Below, piece after piece: positions 24,387-33,161 of a stretch of DNA of 64,000 nucleotides; within the stretch, counting starts at the first letter, position 1; every line of letters starts with the position of its first letter. Below the pieces are notes generated by a model that was given only the letters and a program-made list of their open reading frames with translations, was not told the origin of the DNA and made no database searches. Source of the DNA: Kribbella sp. NBC_01245 (GTDB taxonomy: Bacteria; Actinomycetota; Actinomycetes; Propionibacteriales; Kribbellaceae); contig NZ_CP108487.1 in NCBI RefSeq assembly GCF_036226525.1, positions 5,642,001-5,706,000 on the forward strand, in the 5' to 3' direction. The translations under genes were made by a program, and so were the position numbers.

Positions 24387-25354
24387 AGCTGCCCCTCTTC
24401 CTTGAACATCTGCCGGAAGTACGCGAACAGCACGCCGGTCAGGATCAGCACGGTCACCATCGAGATCGCCGCGCCCAGGTCGTAGCGGTTCAGCGACTGC
24501 GCGATCTGGTAGGCGTAGACCGGCAACGTCAGCGTCGCGTTCCCCGGGCCGCCCTGGCTGATCGCCCAGATCTGGACGAAGCACTTGAACACCCAGATCA
24601 CTTCCAGGCAAAGGATCAACCCGAACATCGGCCGCAAGATCGGGAACGTGATCAGGAAGAACGTCTTCACCCCACCCGCGCCATCGATCTGGGCCGACTC
24701 GTTGAGCTCCTTCGGCACGGTCGTCATCGCGGCGTACAAGGTCAGCGCGGCGAACGGCACCGACTGCCAGACGATCAGTACGACGATGATGGCGAACGTC
24801 GAATTGCCATCGGCGAACCAGGCATAGCCGTCGTACTGGTCGAAGCCGAGCCGGACCAGCACCCAGTTCACGACGCCGAGCTGCGACTGGAACAGCCACT
24901 GGAACACGGTCGTCGCGGCGATCACAGGGATCGCCCAGGCGACCACCAGGCCGAACATCACGGCCAGCCGCATCCATTTGCCCAGCGCCATGATCAGCAG
25001 CGCGACCAAGGTGGCGAGCACCATGATCAACACGACGTTGATGGCGGTGAACACGAACGTCCGGCGAACGACCGACCAGAACATGCCGTCGGTGAGGATC
25101 TGCTGGTAGTTCTTCAGCCCGACGAAGTCCGCACCACCGCGGATGAGTTCGCCGATACCGAACTTCTGGACCGAGATCAGCAGGTTCCGGACCAGCGGAT
25201 AGGCCAGCAGGTACGCCGTACCGAGCACGGTCGGCGCGACCAGCAGGTAGGGCAGTAAGCGCACCCACAGCGGGTGCCGCCCCCGGCCCGAGACCACGTG
25301 GGACTCGGGCGGGGGAGCATCCGCCGTGGAGGGTTCAGCGTGAACTACAGCCAC
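24383..25354 (-). CDS. carbohydrate ABC transporter permease (MalF-type)
   Basis: A 323-aa permease. A ~30-residue cytoplasmic N-terminus precedes the first helix (LPYLLVAPTVLGTAYLLAY), with five further helices. The coupling loop has ELNESAQIDGAGGVKTFF followed by PILRP, the EAA motif of the MalF type. Pairs with the downstream MalG-type permease and is 9 bp downstream of the binding-protein gene. Forms the translocation pore of a sugar importer. Confidence 0.92.
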   Translation of the reverse strand: MAVVHAEPSTADAPPPESHVVSGRGRHPLWVRLLPYLLVAPTVLGTAYLLAYPLVRNLLISVQKFGIGELIRGGADFVGLKNYQQILTDGMFWSVVRRTFVFTAINVVLIMVLATLVALLIMALGKWMRLAVMFGLVVAWAIPVIAATTVFQWLFQSQLGVVNWVLVRLGFDQYDGYAWFADGNSTFAIIVVLIVWQSVPFAALTLYAAMTTVPKELNESAQIDGAGGVKTFFLITFPILRPMFGLILCLEVIWVFKCFVQIWAISQGGPGNATLTLPVYAYQIAQSLNRYDLGAAISMVTVLILTGVLFAYFRQMFKEEGQL

Positions 25355-25363
25355 GGTTCTTCT

Positions 25364-26620
25364 TTACTTACCCGCGTTGAGGGCGTTGGTGATGATGTCG
25401 TCGGCTGCCTTCGCGGCGGCCGCCGGGTCACCACCGGTCAGCACCTTGGTCTGGTACTCCTTGATCGGGTTCTTCGCCTCGACCGCGGCCCAGTTCGGCG
25501 AGTTCGGCGTGGCCTTGCCGTTCGCGGCACCCGCGGCCATCGCCGCCGTACCCTCGTCCGCGCCGGCGGCACTGGCGAGGCTCTTGCGGTTCGGCACGTA
25601 CTTCATCGTCTTGGCGAGCTCGGTCTGCCACTCGTCACCGGCGATCGCCTTGATGAACTCGTATGCCTGGTCGGGCGCGTCCGAGGCCTCGGGAATGATC
25701 AGGTCGGAGCCACCGGTGAAGACGGCACCCGGCTTGTCGGCGGTCTTGCCCGGGATCGGGAAGAAGCCGAGCTTGTCCTTCAGCGCCGGGTTCGCCTGGG
25801 CGATCAGCTCGGCGGCACCCGGAACGGCGATCATCTGCGCGACCTTGCCCTGCGCGAACACGTCGGTCTGGGTCGGCTTGGCCTCGTCGGAGTCCTTCGG
25901 GCCCTTACCGAGCGCCTGGATCTGCTTGTAGAAGTCCATGCCCTTGAGCGCCTCGGGCGTGGACAGCGCGCCCTTCCACTTGTCGCCCTCCTGCACCGCC
26001 AGGTCGCCACCCTCGTCCCAGATGAAACCGGAGAGGACGTAGAAGTTCTGGCCGGGCAGGTAGATGCCCTGGTTGCCGCCGGTGTTCAGCTTGGCGGTCG
26101 TGGCCAGCCATTCCTCGCGCGTCTTCGGCGGCGTCACCTTCGCGGCGTCGAAGAGGTCCTTGCGGTAGATCACGACGCGGTTGGCGGCGTAGTAGGGAAT
26201 GCCGAACTGCTTGCCCTCGTAGTTGCCGGGACCGGCCAGACCCTCGATCCAGTCGTCGCCCTTGAGGTCGGCCTTCTTGTCGGTCAGGTCCTTGACGCCA
26301 CCACTGGCCGAGTACTGCGCGACCTGGGTGTTGCCGACCTCGATCACGTCCGGCGCGTCCTTGCTGGCGAGCGCGCCGATGATCTTCGGGCCGATGCCGT
26401 TCCACTCCTGGATCTGGACGTTCAGCTCGATCTTGTCTTTGTTCTTCGTATTGAAGTCGGTCACGAACTTGGTCAGGAAGTCGTCGGAGACGCTTCCCTT
26501 CATCAGCCAGACATCGAGCTTGGTCGGGCCGGACGCGCCGGCATCGCCGGAGCCGGAGGAGCCACACGCGGTGGCGGTGAGGGCCAAAACGGCCGCGACG
26601 GCAAGGGGACGGAACTTCAT
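25364..26620 (-). CDS. sugar ABC transporter substrate-binding lipoprotein
   Basis: A 418-aa extracellular solute-binding protein, family 1. The N-terminal signal MKFRPLAVAAVLALTATAC ends at a lipobox cysteine (C19), followed by a Gly/Ser linker. The mature protein has the family pattern DVIEVGNTQVAQY and YAANRVVIYRKDLF. ATG at 26620 follows AGGTGA; upstream in-frame codons to 26698 are non-coding in character. First gene of the three-gene importer. Ligand unknown; an oligosaccharide is likely given nearby secreted glycosidases. Confidence 0.92.
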   Translation of the reverse strand: MKFRPLAVAAVLALTATACGSSGSGDAGASGPTKLDVWLMKGSVSDDFLTKFVTDFNTKNKDKIELNVQIQEWNGIGPKIIGALASKDAPDVIEVGNTQVAQYSASGGVKDLTDKKADLKGDDWIEGLAGPGNYEGKQFGIPYYAANRVVIYRKDLFDAAKVTPPKTREEWLATTAKLNTGGNQGIYLPGQNFYVLSGFIWDEGGDLAVQEGDKWKGALSTPEALKGMDFYKQIQALGKGPKDSDEAKPTQTDVFAQGKVAQMIAVPGAAELIAQANPALKDKLGFFPIPGKTADKPGAVFTGGSDLIIPEASDAPDQAYEFIKAIAGDEWQTELAKTMKYVPNRKSLASAAGADEGTAAMAAGAANGKATPNSPNWAAVEAKNPIKEYQTKVLTGGDPAAAAKAADDIITNALNAGK

Positions 26621-27188
26621 CGGATCACCTCGTGCGGAGCGCCGGACGAGTCCGGCTGACTGGTATGAACCTGTTCGTTCAGTGGCTAGAACGATCACCT
26701 AGACAGAGTTGACCAGTCAAGGGTTCAGTAAGATTCGTTACTAAGTCGCGAGTGCATCTTCGAGCAGCTTTACGCTGCAAGCGACCGTTTCAGTAGCACC
26801 GGCCGCAGCCTGCTTTGCAAAATACGCAACAGACCAATAACCGCCCTGGTAAGCAAAAGATCGGACCAGTCACGCCTACTGGTAAAGATCATTCGATTGC
26901 CCGCCGATATACGCCAAGAAATTACGAAAGCACCCTGCGCAACCGAGAGCCCCGCCAATGACCATTTCGAGCGCTATCGCCAGGAGGCAGGCAACGCGGT
27001 CAGTTCGTGGCCGACGGCGACCTGTCGCACGACTGTCGTCGGCAGTCCAACCAGTGGTGGGACCTTTCTCGGGGTCCGGTTTCGGCCGTGGGTGAGGCGT
27101 TGACAGGGGGAGAGCGCATACCTAGGTTCGGCGGGCGTAACGGTGTGTTGGCTTCTGTTCACAGATGTGAGTCAGTGAGGACGGTGCC
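26621..27188. promoter_or_regulatory. 568-bp divergent intergenic region with candidate operator
   Basis: This gap lies between the divergent sugar-binding-protein and SGNH hydrolase genes. At 26667-26693 there are nested inverted repeats GAAC-ct-GTTC and CGTTC-8 bp-GAACG, 47 bp upstream of the binding-protein start and well placed as a repressor site. Bases about 26700-26960 are clearly less GC-rich than the surroundings. A 62-codon minus-strand frame there (26770-26958) has no ribosome-binding site I can support. I see no RNA gene. Confidence 0.45.
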
Positions 27189-28454
27189 GTGAGACGACCC
27201 CTGCTATTGGGCCTGGCCAGCATCCTGCTCGTTACGGGTGTCACCCCACCAGCCGTCGCGTCGGCGCCGCCACAACCGGATACCGCCGGGCGGGTCGCCA
27301 TCTGGAGCGGCAGTCTGCGCGGGTTGAACGGCACCTCGCCGGACACGACCGTGCGCAATATCGCCCGCGCCTCCGTCGACGCGACCTCCCTGCGGATCCG
27401 GATCGGCAACCCGTACGGCGATCGCGCGCTCGTGTTGCGGGCCGCTTCGGCCGGGTTACAGGCGCGCGTCGGCGAGGCGGACCTGGTGGCTGGAACGCTG
27501 CGGGTATTGACGTTCCACGGCCGCCGCTCGATCACGCTCGACCCGGGCGAATCGACGTACAGCGACCCGATCGCGCTTCGCGTCCGCGCCCAGCAGAACC
27601 TCGCGATCAGCCTCTACGCGCCGGGTGCTCCGATCAACGACCAGGTCTTCCCGCCGCCGGCGCCGAACCCGCCGGCCAGCTTCCTCTCGCTCGCGGGCGA
27701 TCACACCGGTGAGCCAGGCGATACGGCATACCCGGAGGCGAATGTCGGGCAGAACACGTCGCCCGGCTACCACCCCGGCCAGTTCTGGTGGTCGGACGTG
27801 GTCGACGCGCGATCAGCCGCGAACGGCACCATCGTGGCGCTCGGTGATTCGAACACCTCGGGCCATGCCGCGACCGGTGGTGGTGACCGGTGGACCGATC
27901 TGCTGGCGCGCGAGCTGAACGAGCGCAGTCCCGGGCGGCAGCTCGCCGTCGCGAACGCGGGTATCTCCGGCAATACCGTCAGCCGGCAGACCAATCCGTA
28001 CGACCCGACCGGCCAGTGCTGCGGTCCGCCCGCGGTCGATCGCCTGCCGCGGGACGTGTTCAGCGTCGCCGGAGCGGAATACGTGATCCTGCTCGAAGGC
28101 ACGAACGACCTCGGTGGTGGGCAGGCCGCTCCGCCGGCGCCCGCGTCGCAGGTGATCGCCGCCTTGCGCGAGGTCGTCGATCGCAGTCACGCGCGCGGGC
28201 TGAAGGTGATCGGCGCGACGCTGATGCCGATGTGCAACGCGGCCGGCAGTTTCCGCGAGACCAATCGCCTCGCGGTGAACGAGTTCATCCGGACCAGCCG
28301 GATCTTCGACGGGCTGATCGACTTCGACGCCGCCGTCCGTGATCCGGCTGATCCGAAGGTGTTCCGTCCTGCCTTCAAGTCCGACTGCTATCACCCGAAC
28401 GCGGCCGGCCACGCCGCCATGGCCGCCGCGATCAACACCAACCTGTTCCGATAG
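27189..28454 (+). CDS. secreted SGNH/GDSL-family hydrolase
   Basis: A 421-aa exported esterase-like protein. The signal peptide ends near residue 26. Residues ~30-190 form a beta domain; the SGNH domain follows with block I VALGDSNTSG (S near 219), block II Gly in NAGISGN, block III EGTNDLGG, and block V SDCYHPN (D/H pair). This fits carbohydrate esterases and lipases acting on acylated polysaccharides or lipids. GTG at 27189 is the start, preceded by GAGGA. Ends 3 bp from the convergent DUF4185 gene. Confidence 0.9.
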   Translation: MRRPLLLGLASILLVTGVTPPAVASAPPQPDTAGRVAIWSGSLRGLNGTSPDTTVRNIARASVDATSLRIRIGNPYGDRALVLRAASAGLQARVGEADLVAGTLRVLTFHGRRSITLDPGESTYSDPIALRVRAQQNLAISLYAPGAPINDQVFPPPAPNPPASFLSLAGDHTGEPGDTAYPEANVGQNTSPGYHPGQFWWSDVVDARSAANGTIVALGDSNTSGHAATGGGDRWTDLLARELNERSPGRQLAVANAGISGNTVSRQTNPYDPTGQCCGPPAVDRLPRDVFSVAGAEYVILLEGTNDLGGGQAAPPAPASQVIAALREVVDRSHARGLKVIGATLMPMCNAAGSFRETNRLAVNEFIRTSRIFDGLIDFDAAVRDPADPKVFRPAFKSDCYHPNAAGHAAMAAAINTNLFR

Positions 28455-28457
28455 CGC

Positions 28458-29570
28458 TCAGACCGTGCCAACGAATTGGCTGACGTGGTAGGCGGTGCTC
28501 TGGTTCTGGGCGTTGCGGGTCCACTTGGAGACGAGTAGGTGGAGGTCGTTGGCTGCGCTGGTCGACCAAGGGTGGATGAAGCCGCCGTACAGCGCGGGCT
28601 CTTGCCACGACGTGACCTGGACCTTCTCCGGCGTCCAGGCCTGGTCCGGGCCGTTGGCGGTGCGGGTGACGATGTTGCCGGTGGCGCAGTTCAGGTACGC
28701 CATCACCCACTTGCCGTCGCTCAGCCTGCGGACCGAAGGCTCACCGAAGCGGCCGTTGAGGATCGGCGTGCACGGGCGGCCCCAGCCCCAGTTGCTGCCG
28801 TTCCAGCCCCAGCCTTCGTAGGCGTTCTGGTCGAACAGGCGATCCCACAACACCCGGCGCAACATCATCGGCCCGTCCTGGCGCCCCGCTCGCACCGAGA
28901 ACACGTAGACCCAGTCGCCATCGCGTTGCATGGTCCACATCTGGAACGGGTCTTTGTTGTCGCCGGAGTTCCACCACTTGAGCGACGTACGGGTGAAGTC
29001 GTTGCCGTTGTTCGAGATCGCGAGACCGGCGTAGCGCGACTTCCACTGTGGGCCGTTCGGGCCGGCCGAGTCCCAGTTCTCGATGCTCATGTACGAGATG
29101 AGCTGGTCACCGGTCTCCGGGAAGCTGATGCCGTCGTTGGGGATGACCGTCACCTCCCAGAGGCCGTCGATCCCGATGCCGTTGTGGCCGTTGTGCATCA
29201 GCTCGGGCGCTCTGCCGTCGCCGGCCACCTTCGCCGCACTGTCGAACACCACGCCACCGGCCGCACCCGGGTGGACGGCAGACCGCAGCATCACCGGCGA
29301 TCGCCAATCGTTGTTGGGCTGTTCCGGCCAGGGCGTGTTGAAGGTGTCGCCGAAGAGGTAGCCGATGGACCCGTTCTCCAGCACGTACGGAATGCCGAGA
29401 TCCGTGCCGGCCACTTGCCAGCGGTGGTTTGTATCGAGGTCTGCCCCGGTCAGGCGTTTCTTCCAGGTCGCGGCCTGCACCTGCCCGGGCAGCACCAGCC
29501 CGGGTACGACGGCCGCGGCCAAACCTCCAGCGGCCACCGAGCCGAGCAACGCGCGTCGATTCAGAGTCAT
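28458..29570 (-). CDS. secreted DUF4185 protein (GH183-like, candidate D-arabinanase)
   Basis: A 370-aa exported protein with a Tat-like signal (NRRALLGSVAAGGLAAAVVP). It has the DUF4185 five-bladed-propeller pattern: GTDLGIPYVLENGSIGYLFGDTF near residue 55, MHNGHNGIGIDGLWEVTVIP near 125, and GFIHPWS near 335. Members of DUF4185 have been classed as GH183 endo-D-arabinanases acting on mycobacterial arabinan; whether this sequence keeps that activity is inference. It overlaps the upstream cutinase gene by 4 bp, implying a functional pair. Confidence 0.8.
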   Translation of the reverse strand: MTLNRRALLGSVAAGGLAAAVVPGLVLPGQVQAATWKKRLTGADLDTNHRWQVAGTDLGIPYVLENGSIGYLFGDTFNTPWPEQPNNDWRSPVMLRSAVHPGAAGGVVFDSAAKVAGDGRAPELMHNGHNGIGIDGLWEVTVIPNDGISFPETGDQLISYMSIENWDSAGPNGPQWKSRYAGLAISNNGNDFTRTSLKWWNSGDNKDPFQMWTMQRDGDWVYVFSVRAGRQDGPMMLRRVLWDRLFDQNAYEGWGWNGSNWGWGRPCTPILNGRFGEPSVRRLSDGKWVMAYLNCATGNIVTRTANGPDQAWTPEKVQVTSWQEPALYGGFIHPWSTSAANDLHLLVSKWTRNAQNQSTAYHVSQFVGTV

Positions 29571-30277
29571 GACAGGTCCTCCGGGGAGAGTTCATTGCGA
29601 ATACGGTCAGCCGCGATCTCCGTGGCGGTCTTGCCGCCGATATCGAGTCGCAGGTCGTTGTAGAAGCCATGCGTGCCTAGGCGGTTGTAGGCCTCGACCT
29701 GCCGGGTGGTGCCGGCCACTTTCGCCAGCAGTACGGCGGGGTTCGGCTCGTCGACGTACTGCGCCCACTTCTGCAAGTCGATGCCGTTGGCAACCAGTGC
29801 GCGGATCACGGTCTCGATGAAGGTGAGGTTCGCCGTGCCCGCGTAACGCCGTACCAGGCCCGCGCCGATGTCGTGCAGCACGTCGCCGGCGATCGCGGCG
29901 CCTTGGGAGTAGCCGATGATCGCGAAGCGGGTCTGACCGCAGCGCGCGGCGATCTCGGCGATCCGGCGTTTGGCGACGGTCGCACCCCAGCGAGTCGAGT
30001 CGCGGTATGACATGGCGACGCTGATATCCGCCGGATAGGCCACCTGCTCGTAGGCGATACGCGCCTCCGGCGCGAGCTTCTCCTTGACGTTGGTGATCAT
30101 CGCGCCGGGCTGGTTGAAGTCCACCCTCGGCAGACCGGGCGGCGGGAAGCTCAGGTGGTAGTGCGTGCCTGGCACGCCGATGACCTGGATCTCCGGGCAT
30201 GCCGTCTCCGCCGCCGCGGGTTGAGGCGTGATGGCGGCGGCCACGAGGGCCAGAACTACGACTAGGCGCTTCCTCAC
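29567..30277 (-). CDS. secreted cutinase-family esterase
   Basis: A 236-aa exported alpha/beta hydrolase. The signal peptide ends near residue 23. CPEIQVIGVPGT starts the mature cutinase fold; the nucleophile is S124 in GYSQGAA, and C27/C113 match the conserved disulfide. Asp and His candidates lie in the C-terminal DEPN and GTHGFYND segments. Cutinases hydrolyse cutin, lipids or, in mycobacteria, mycolyl and phospholipid esters. It is translationally coupled to the DUF4185 gene. A 10-bp inverted repeat lies 137 bp upstream. Confidence 0.88.
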   Translation of the reverse strand: MRKRLVVVLALVAAAITPQPAAAETACPEIQVIGVPGTHYHLSFPPPGLPRVDFNQPGAMITNVKEKLAPEARIAYEQVAYPADISVAMSYRDSTRWGATVAKRRIAEIAARCGQTRFAIIGYSQGAAIAGDVLHDIGAGLVRRYAGTANLTFIETVIRALVANGIDLQKWAQYVDEPNPAVLLAKVAGTTRQVEAYNRLGTHGFYNDLRLDIGGKTATEIAADRIRNELSPEDLS

Positions 30278-30413
30278 AAGTGATCCCCTTGATCGTCGAG
30301 CGGTGACGACGTGTCACCGGGCGATCACGAATCTTGCAGCGACGGCGCGAAAGGGCCAGGCAGGTCGGGCCGATTCACCAGGCCCAGTTGGGACCATGTC
30401 CCAGATGCGACAC

Positions 30414-30439
30414 AGCTATTCGATGTACGTCGAATAGCT
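30414..30439. promoter_or_regulatory. 10-bp perfect inverted repeat before cutinase operon
   Basis: AGCTATTCGA and TCGAATAGCT with a 6-bp spacer touch the stop codon of the HTH regulator gene. It could terminate that gene or be an operator for the downstream cutinase-DUF4185 pair. No T-tract is visible. Confidence 0.5.
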
Positions 30440-31401
30440 CAGAGCCAGCCGCGCCGAGAAGCCTGTACGCCGGCCTGGAATCGCGTTGTAGCGCCGAGGC
30501 GTTCGAGGAGCGAGGCTGCGCGTCGTACGACGGTTCGCCGGGACATGCCGAGGTGCCGGGCGATCGCGTCATCGGTGGCGCCACTCGCCATCAGCGTGAG
30601 GATCTCCCGGTCCCGCTCGTCGATCGGTCGCCTGAAGCCTTCGGTCGTGACTGGCACTGCCAACCGCCACAGGGATTCGAAGATGTTGCTGAGCGCGGTG
30701 AGCAGACCTGACGCGTGGATCAGCAGAGTGACCAGGGAGTCGGCATTGCCCTCGATGAGCGTCTCCATCGGCAGCAGGCCGATCCGGTCGTCCGAGATGG
30801 CCAGCTTGATCGGTGGATCGACCATGACGCGGGCGCGTTCGCCGCTGGCCACTGTTCGCATCATGCCCGCGCTGCGCCGGGGAGAGTCCTGAGCGGACTC
30901 CTGGTAGATCGTGCGATAGCGGATGCCCGCGGCCATCCGCTCGATCTGGAGTTTCTCCTGGCCGGCGAGCTCCTCTTCGTCCCAGAAATACGGCGGGCGG
31001 TCGAGATTGCGGACCTGCTGCCGTGCACCGGTCTGGAACCGCCGGTAGTGCTCGAACACGACCGCTGTCTCGTCCAGCACCTCTACCGCGGCATACCCGC
31101 CATGCTCGCGTCTGGCGAACCGGTAGATCTCAGCCAACTCAGCCTCGGTCTGCCGCAACAACATCCTGCGACGGTCTTCCTCCAGCAGTGCGGCCGCAAC
31201 CAGTAGGTCCGGCCTCTGCGCGTCCCAACCGGCTCCGGCCTTGGTGACGGCTTCAGCCTCGGACAGCTCGACCAGCAGTCGCTCCACCTCGTCCGGCGTC
31301 ATACCGGTCAGGTCTGCGAGCTCGGGGACTGTGCTGCGGGGATGGGCGATCAGTGCGCGGTAGACCCTGCCCTGCGGGGTATCAGCCGACAGGACGTCCA
31401 T
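30439..31401 (-). CDS. two-HTH (TrmB/LuxR-like) transcriptional regulator, paralog A
   Basis: A 320-aa cytoplasmic regulator. Residues ~8-65 form a winged-helix (RVYRALIAHPRSTVPELADLTGMTPDEVERLL), the middle ~150 residues resemble a sensor domain shared with the gene at 36843-37814, and the C-terminus is a LuxR-type HTH (DDAIARHLGMSRRTVVRRA) ending RRGWL. ATG at 31401 is chosen because it starts a conserved N-terminus matching its paralog; the frame extends to 31452 inside the IclR gene. Ligand unknown. Likely regulates the adjacent secreted hydrolases. Confidence 0.82.
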   Translation of the reverse strand: MDVLSADTPQGRVYRALIAHPRSTVPELADLTGMTPDEVERLLVELSEAEAVTKAGAGWDAQRPDLLVAAALLEEDRRRMLLRQTEAELAEIYRFARREHGGYAAVEVLDETAVVFEHYRRFQTGARQQVRNLDRPPYFWDEEELAGQEKLQIERMAAGIRYRTIYQESAQDSPRRSAGMMRTVASGERARVMVDPPIKLAISDDRIGLLPMETLIEGNADSLVTLLIHASGLLTALSNIFESLWRLAVPVTTEGFRRPIDERDREILTLMASGATDDAIARHLGMSRRTVVRRAASLLERLGATTRFQAGVQASRRGWL

Positions 31402-31405
31402 GGCT

Positions 31406-32179
31406 TCAGCGAATACCGCGACGTCGCAAGGTCGTCCCCAGCCCTGACACATGTCTCACCAGGGCTGACGCGATTCGCTCGACCTCTGCATCCGTGGCCT
31501 TCTCTGCCGAGAACGAGCAGCTCACGGCATCAGTGGCGGGTATGCGGTACTCCACGGCGACAGCGATACACGCGATGCCGGGAGTGCCTTGTTCCTTCTC
31601 CAGGGACCAGCCGCGGCTACGGATGGCCTCGAGTTCGGCGTACAGCTCGGGCTTGCTGGTGATGCTTGCGGGCGTCAGTGCCGGCAGCTCGGCTGGGAGG
31701 AGTTTGTCGAGCTCTGCGGGCGTCAACTGCGCCAGGAGCACTTGGCCGAGCGCAGTGACCGAGGCGGGTAGTTTGCGGCCGACGCGCGAGACCATCCGGG
31801 TCGACGTCCGGGCTTCGCGACTGGCCAGGTAGAGCACGTCCGCGTCGTCCCGGCGGGCGTAGTGCGCCGTACAGCCGATCTCCGCGCGGAGGTCCTCCAG
31901 CGTCTGCGTGCCGAGGTCGAGCGCCGGATCACGCTCCAGGTACGACGTACCGGCTACGAGTGCTTGGGGGCCGATCCCGAAGGCCGAACCGGACTCGTCG
32001 GCCTCGATCCACTTGAGCTCGCGGAGAGTCCGGATCAGCGCGTGCAGGCTGGACCGCGGATAGCCCATGCGTTCTTGCAACTGGGCCAGCGTGAGCTTCA
32101 CCGGCGAGGCTGCCAGCGTCTCGAGAATGTGCACCGTGCGCTCGGCAGATTTCACCGGGGTGACGTCGGCTGAACTCAT
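31406..32179 (-). CDS. IclR-family transcriptional regulator
   Basis: A 257-aa regulator. The N-terminal winged helix (KSAERTVHILETLAASPVKLTLAQLQERMGYPRSSLHALIRTL, given as a span near residues 9-52) and C-terminal effector domain (GCTAHYARRDDADVLYLAS; ALGQVLLAQL; GIACIAVAV) are typical. Effectors in this family are often aromatic or sugar acids. It lies upstream of the two-HTH regulator, 4 bp from its start, and may be co-transcribed with it. No target can be named. Confidence 0.9.
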   Translation of the reverse strand: MSSADVTPVKSAERTVHILETLAASPVKLTLAQLQERMGYPRSSLHALIRTLRELKWIEADESGSAFGIGPQALVAGTSYLERDPALDLGTQTLEDLRAEIGCTAHYARRDDADVLYLASREARTSTRMVSRVGRKLPASVTALGQVLLAQLTPAELDKLLPAELPALTPASITSKPELYAELEAIRSRGWSLEKEQGTPGIACIAVAVEYRIPATDAVSCSFSAEKATDAEVERIASALVRHVSGLGTTLRRRGIR

Positions 32180-32206
32180 ACGGGACCCCCTGGTCGGCGG
32201 CCCCCA

Positions 32207-32992
32207 CTATAAGGCGGGAACACGGTTATCGAGGCGCTGGGCCTTACGCAGACCGACGAGCAGTAGGCCGATACTGATCGCTCCGACGATCGCGTAGGTG
32301 ATCCAGCCGCCAATGCCGTCCCAGGCGGTGTGAAGCGCTACTGCCAACGTGTACATCAACAGGAAGTGCACAAACCTCTTGCCGCTTGGCGATGACGCAA
32401 GCCACCACAGACCCCAGCAGCTCAGACCAGTCCAAGCGGCATGCCCTGCGGGTGAGAGCAGCCCTCGAACCAGCAGCGTCTCCTCGGCGGCCCCGACGTT
32501 GCCGCCGGACTGGATCAGCGCGACGAACGCGTAGCCCATCGTCTCCAGTACGGCGAAGCCGGTGCCGACGGCAACACCGATCACGATGCCCGTTCCGATC
32601 GACTGGTACCGGCGGTGCGCGAACACCACCAGCACGATCGGTACGACCAGCTTGGCCGCCTCCTCGATCAGCCCGACCGCGACCATCGGGACGGTGCCGA
32701 GGCGGCGCATCGTGTCGTACTCGAGCAGTCCGGCGACGACCACGCCGACCACCCCACCGAAGAGCAGGCAACCGCCGAGCGTGGGGCCGTCGATCAGCCA
32801 GTTGCCGGATCGGCCGGCCGCGAAGGTGACGAAGGTCAGCGGCACGACCAGGGCGCCGAGCAGGATCATGGTCGGGAACAGGTTCGGGTTGCCGGTGTCG
32901 CGGAGCACGCCGAGCACCAGCAGATAGAGCCCGGCGCCGATCGCGAATGTTCCGAGCCAGGCCCACCGCCGCGCGATCTGCTGTGCACTCAT
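32207..32992 (-). CDS. PrsW-family intramembrane metalloprotease
   Basis: A 261-aa membrane protein with about eight hydrophobic segments. The PrsW motifs are present in order: GLIEEAAKL (E-E), AVLETMGYAF (E), LSPAGHAAWTG (H) and LHTAWDG (H), which ligate catalytic zinc. In Bacillus PrsW cleaves the anti-sigma factor RsiW at site 1; other homologs have unknown targets. No anti-sigma gene is adjacent. ATG at 32992 begins MSAQQIARR. Divergent from the large subtilase across a short palindrome-containing region. Confidence 0.88.
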   Translation of the reverse strand: MSAQQIARRWAWLGTFAIGAGLYLLVLGVLRDTGNPNLFPTMILLGALVVPLTFVTFAAGRSGNWLIDGPTLGGCLLFGGVVGVVVAGLLEYDTMRRLGTVPMVAVGLIEEAAKLVVPIVLVVFAHRRYQSIGTGIVIGVAVGTGFAVLETMGYAFVALIQSGGNVGAAEETLLVRGLLSPAGHAAWTGLSCWGLWWLASSPSGKRFVHFLLMYTLAVALHTAWDGIGGWITYAIVGAISIGLLLVGLRKAQRLDNRVPAL

Positions 32993-33054
32993 GGGCCGAT
33001 CCTGCACCGCGGGTGACCACCCGCGCACCATCCACGCCGGATGACTGTCGTGCT

Positions 33055-33068
33055 TGTGCCATGGCACA
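33055..33068. promoter_or_regulatory. 14-bp perfect palindrome in PrsW/subtilase promoter region
   Basis: TGTGCCATGGCACA lies between the divergent PrsW and subtilase genes, 94 bp upstream of the subtilase ATG. It is a plausible operator for one of the two-HTH regulators flanking this block; the link is inference. Confidence 0.5.
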
Positions 33069-33161
33069 GAGGCGGCGTTGATGGACAGGGCGCGACGGCG
33101 GGCCGGGATTGCACACTCACGGGGAGGTCTTCCGGCTTTTCGGTCCGAAGGAGTTCCACCC

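Noticed and set aside
24387..25268. Extended frame upstream of the MalG-type permease
   Set aside because: It is an out-of-frame reading of the MalF-type permease; the GTG at 24386 gives the family-like start.
26770..26958. 62-codon minus-strand ORF in the gap before the SGNH gene
   Set aside because: No ribosome-binding site, no recognisable domain, and non-coding base composition.
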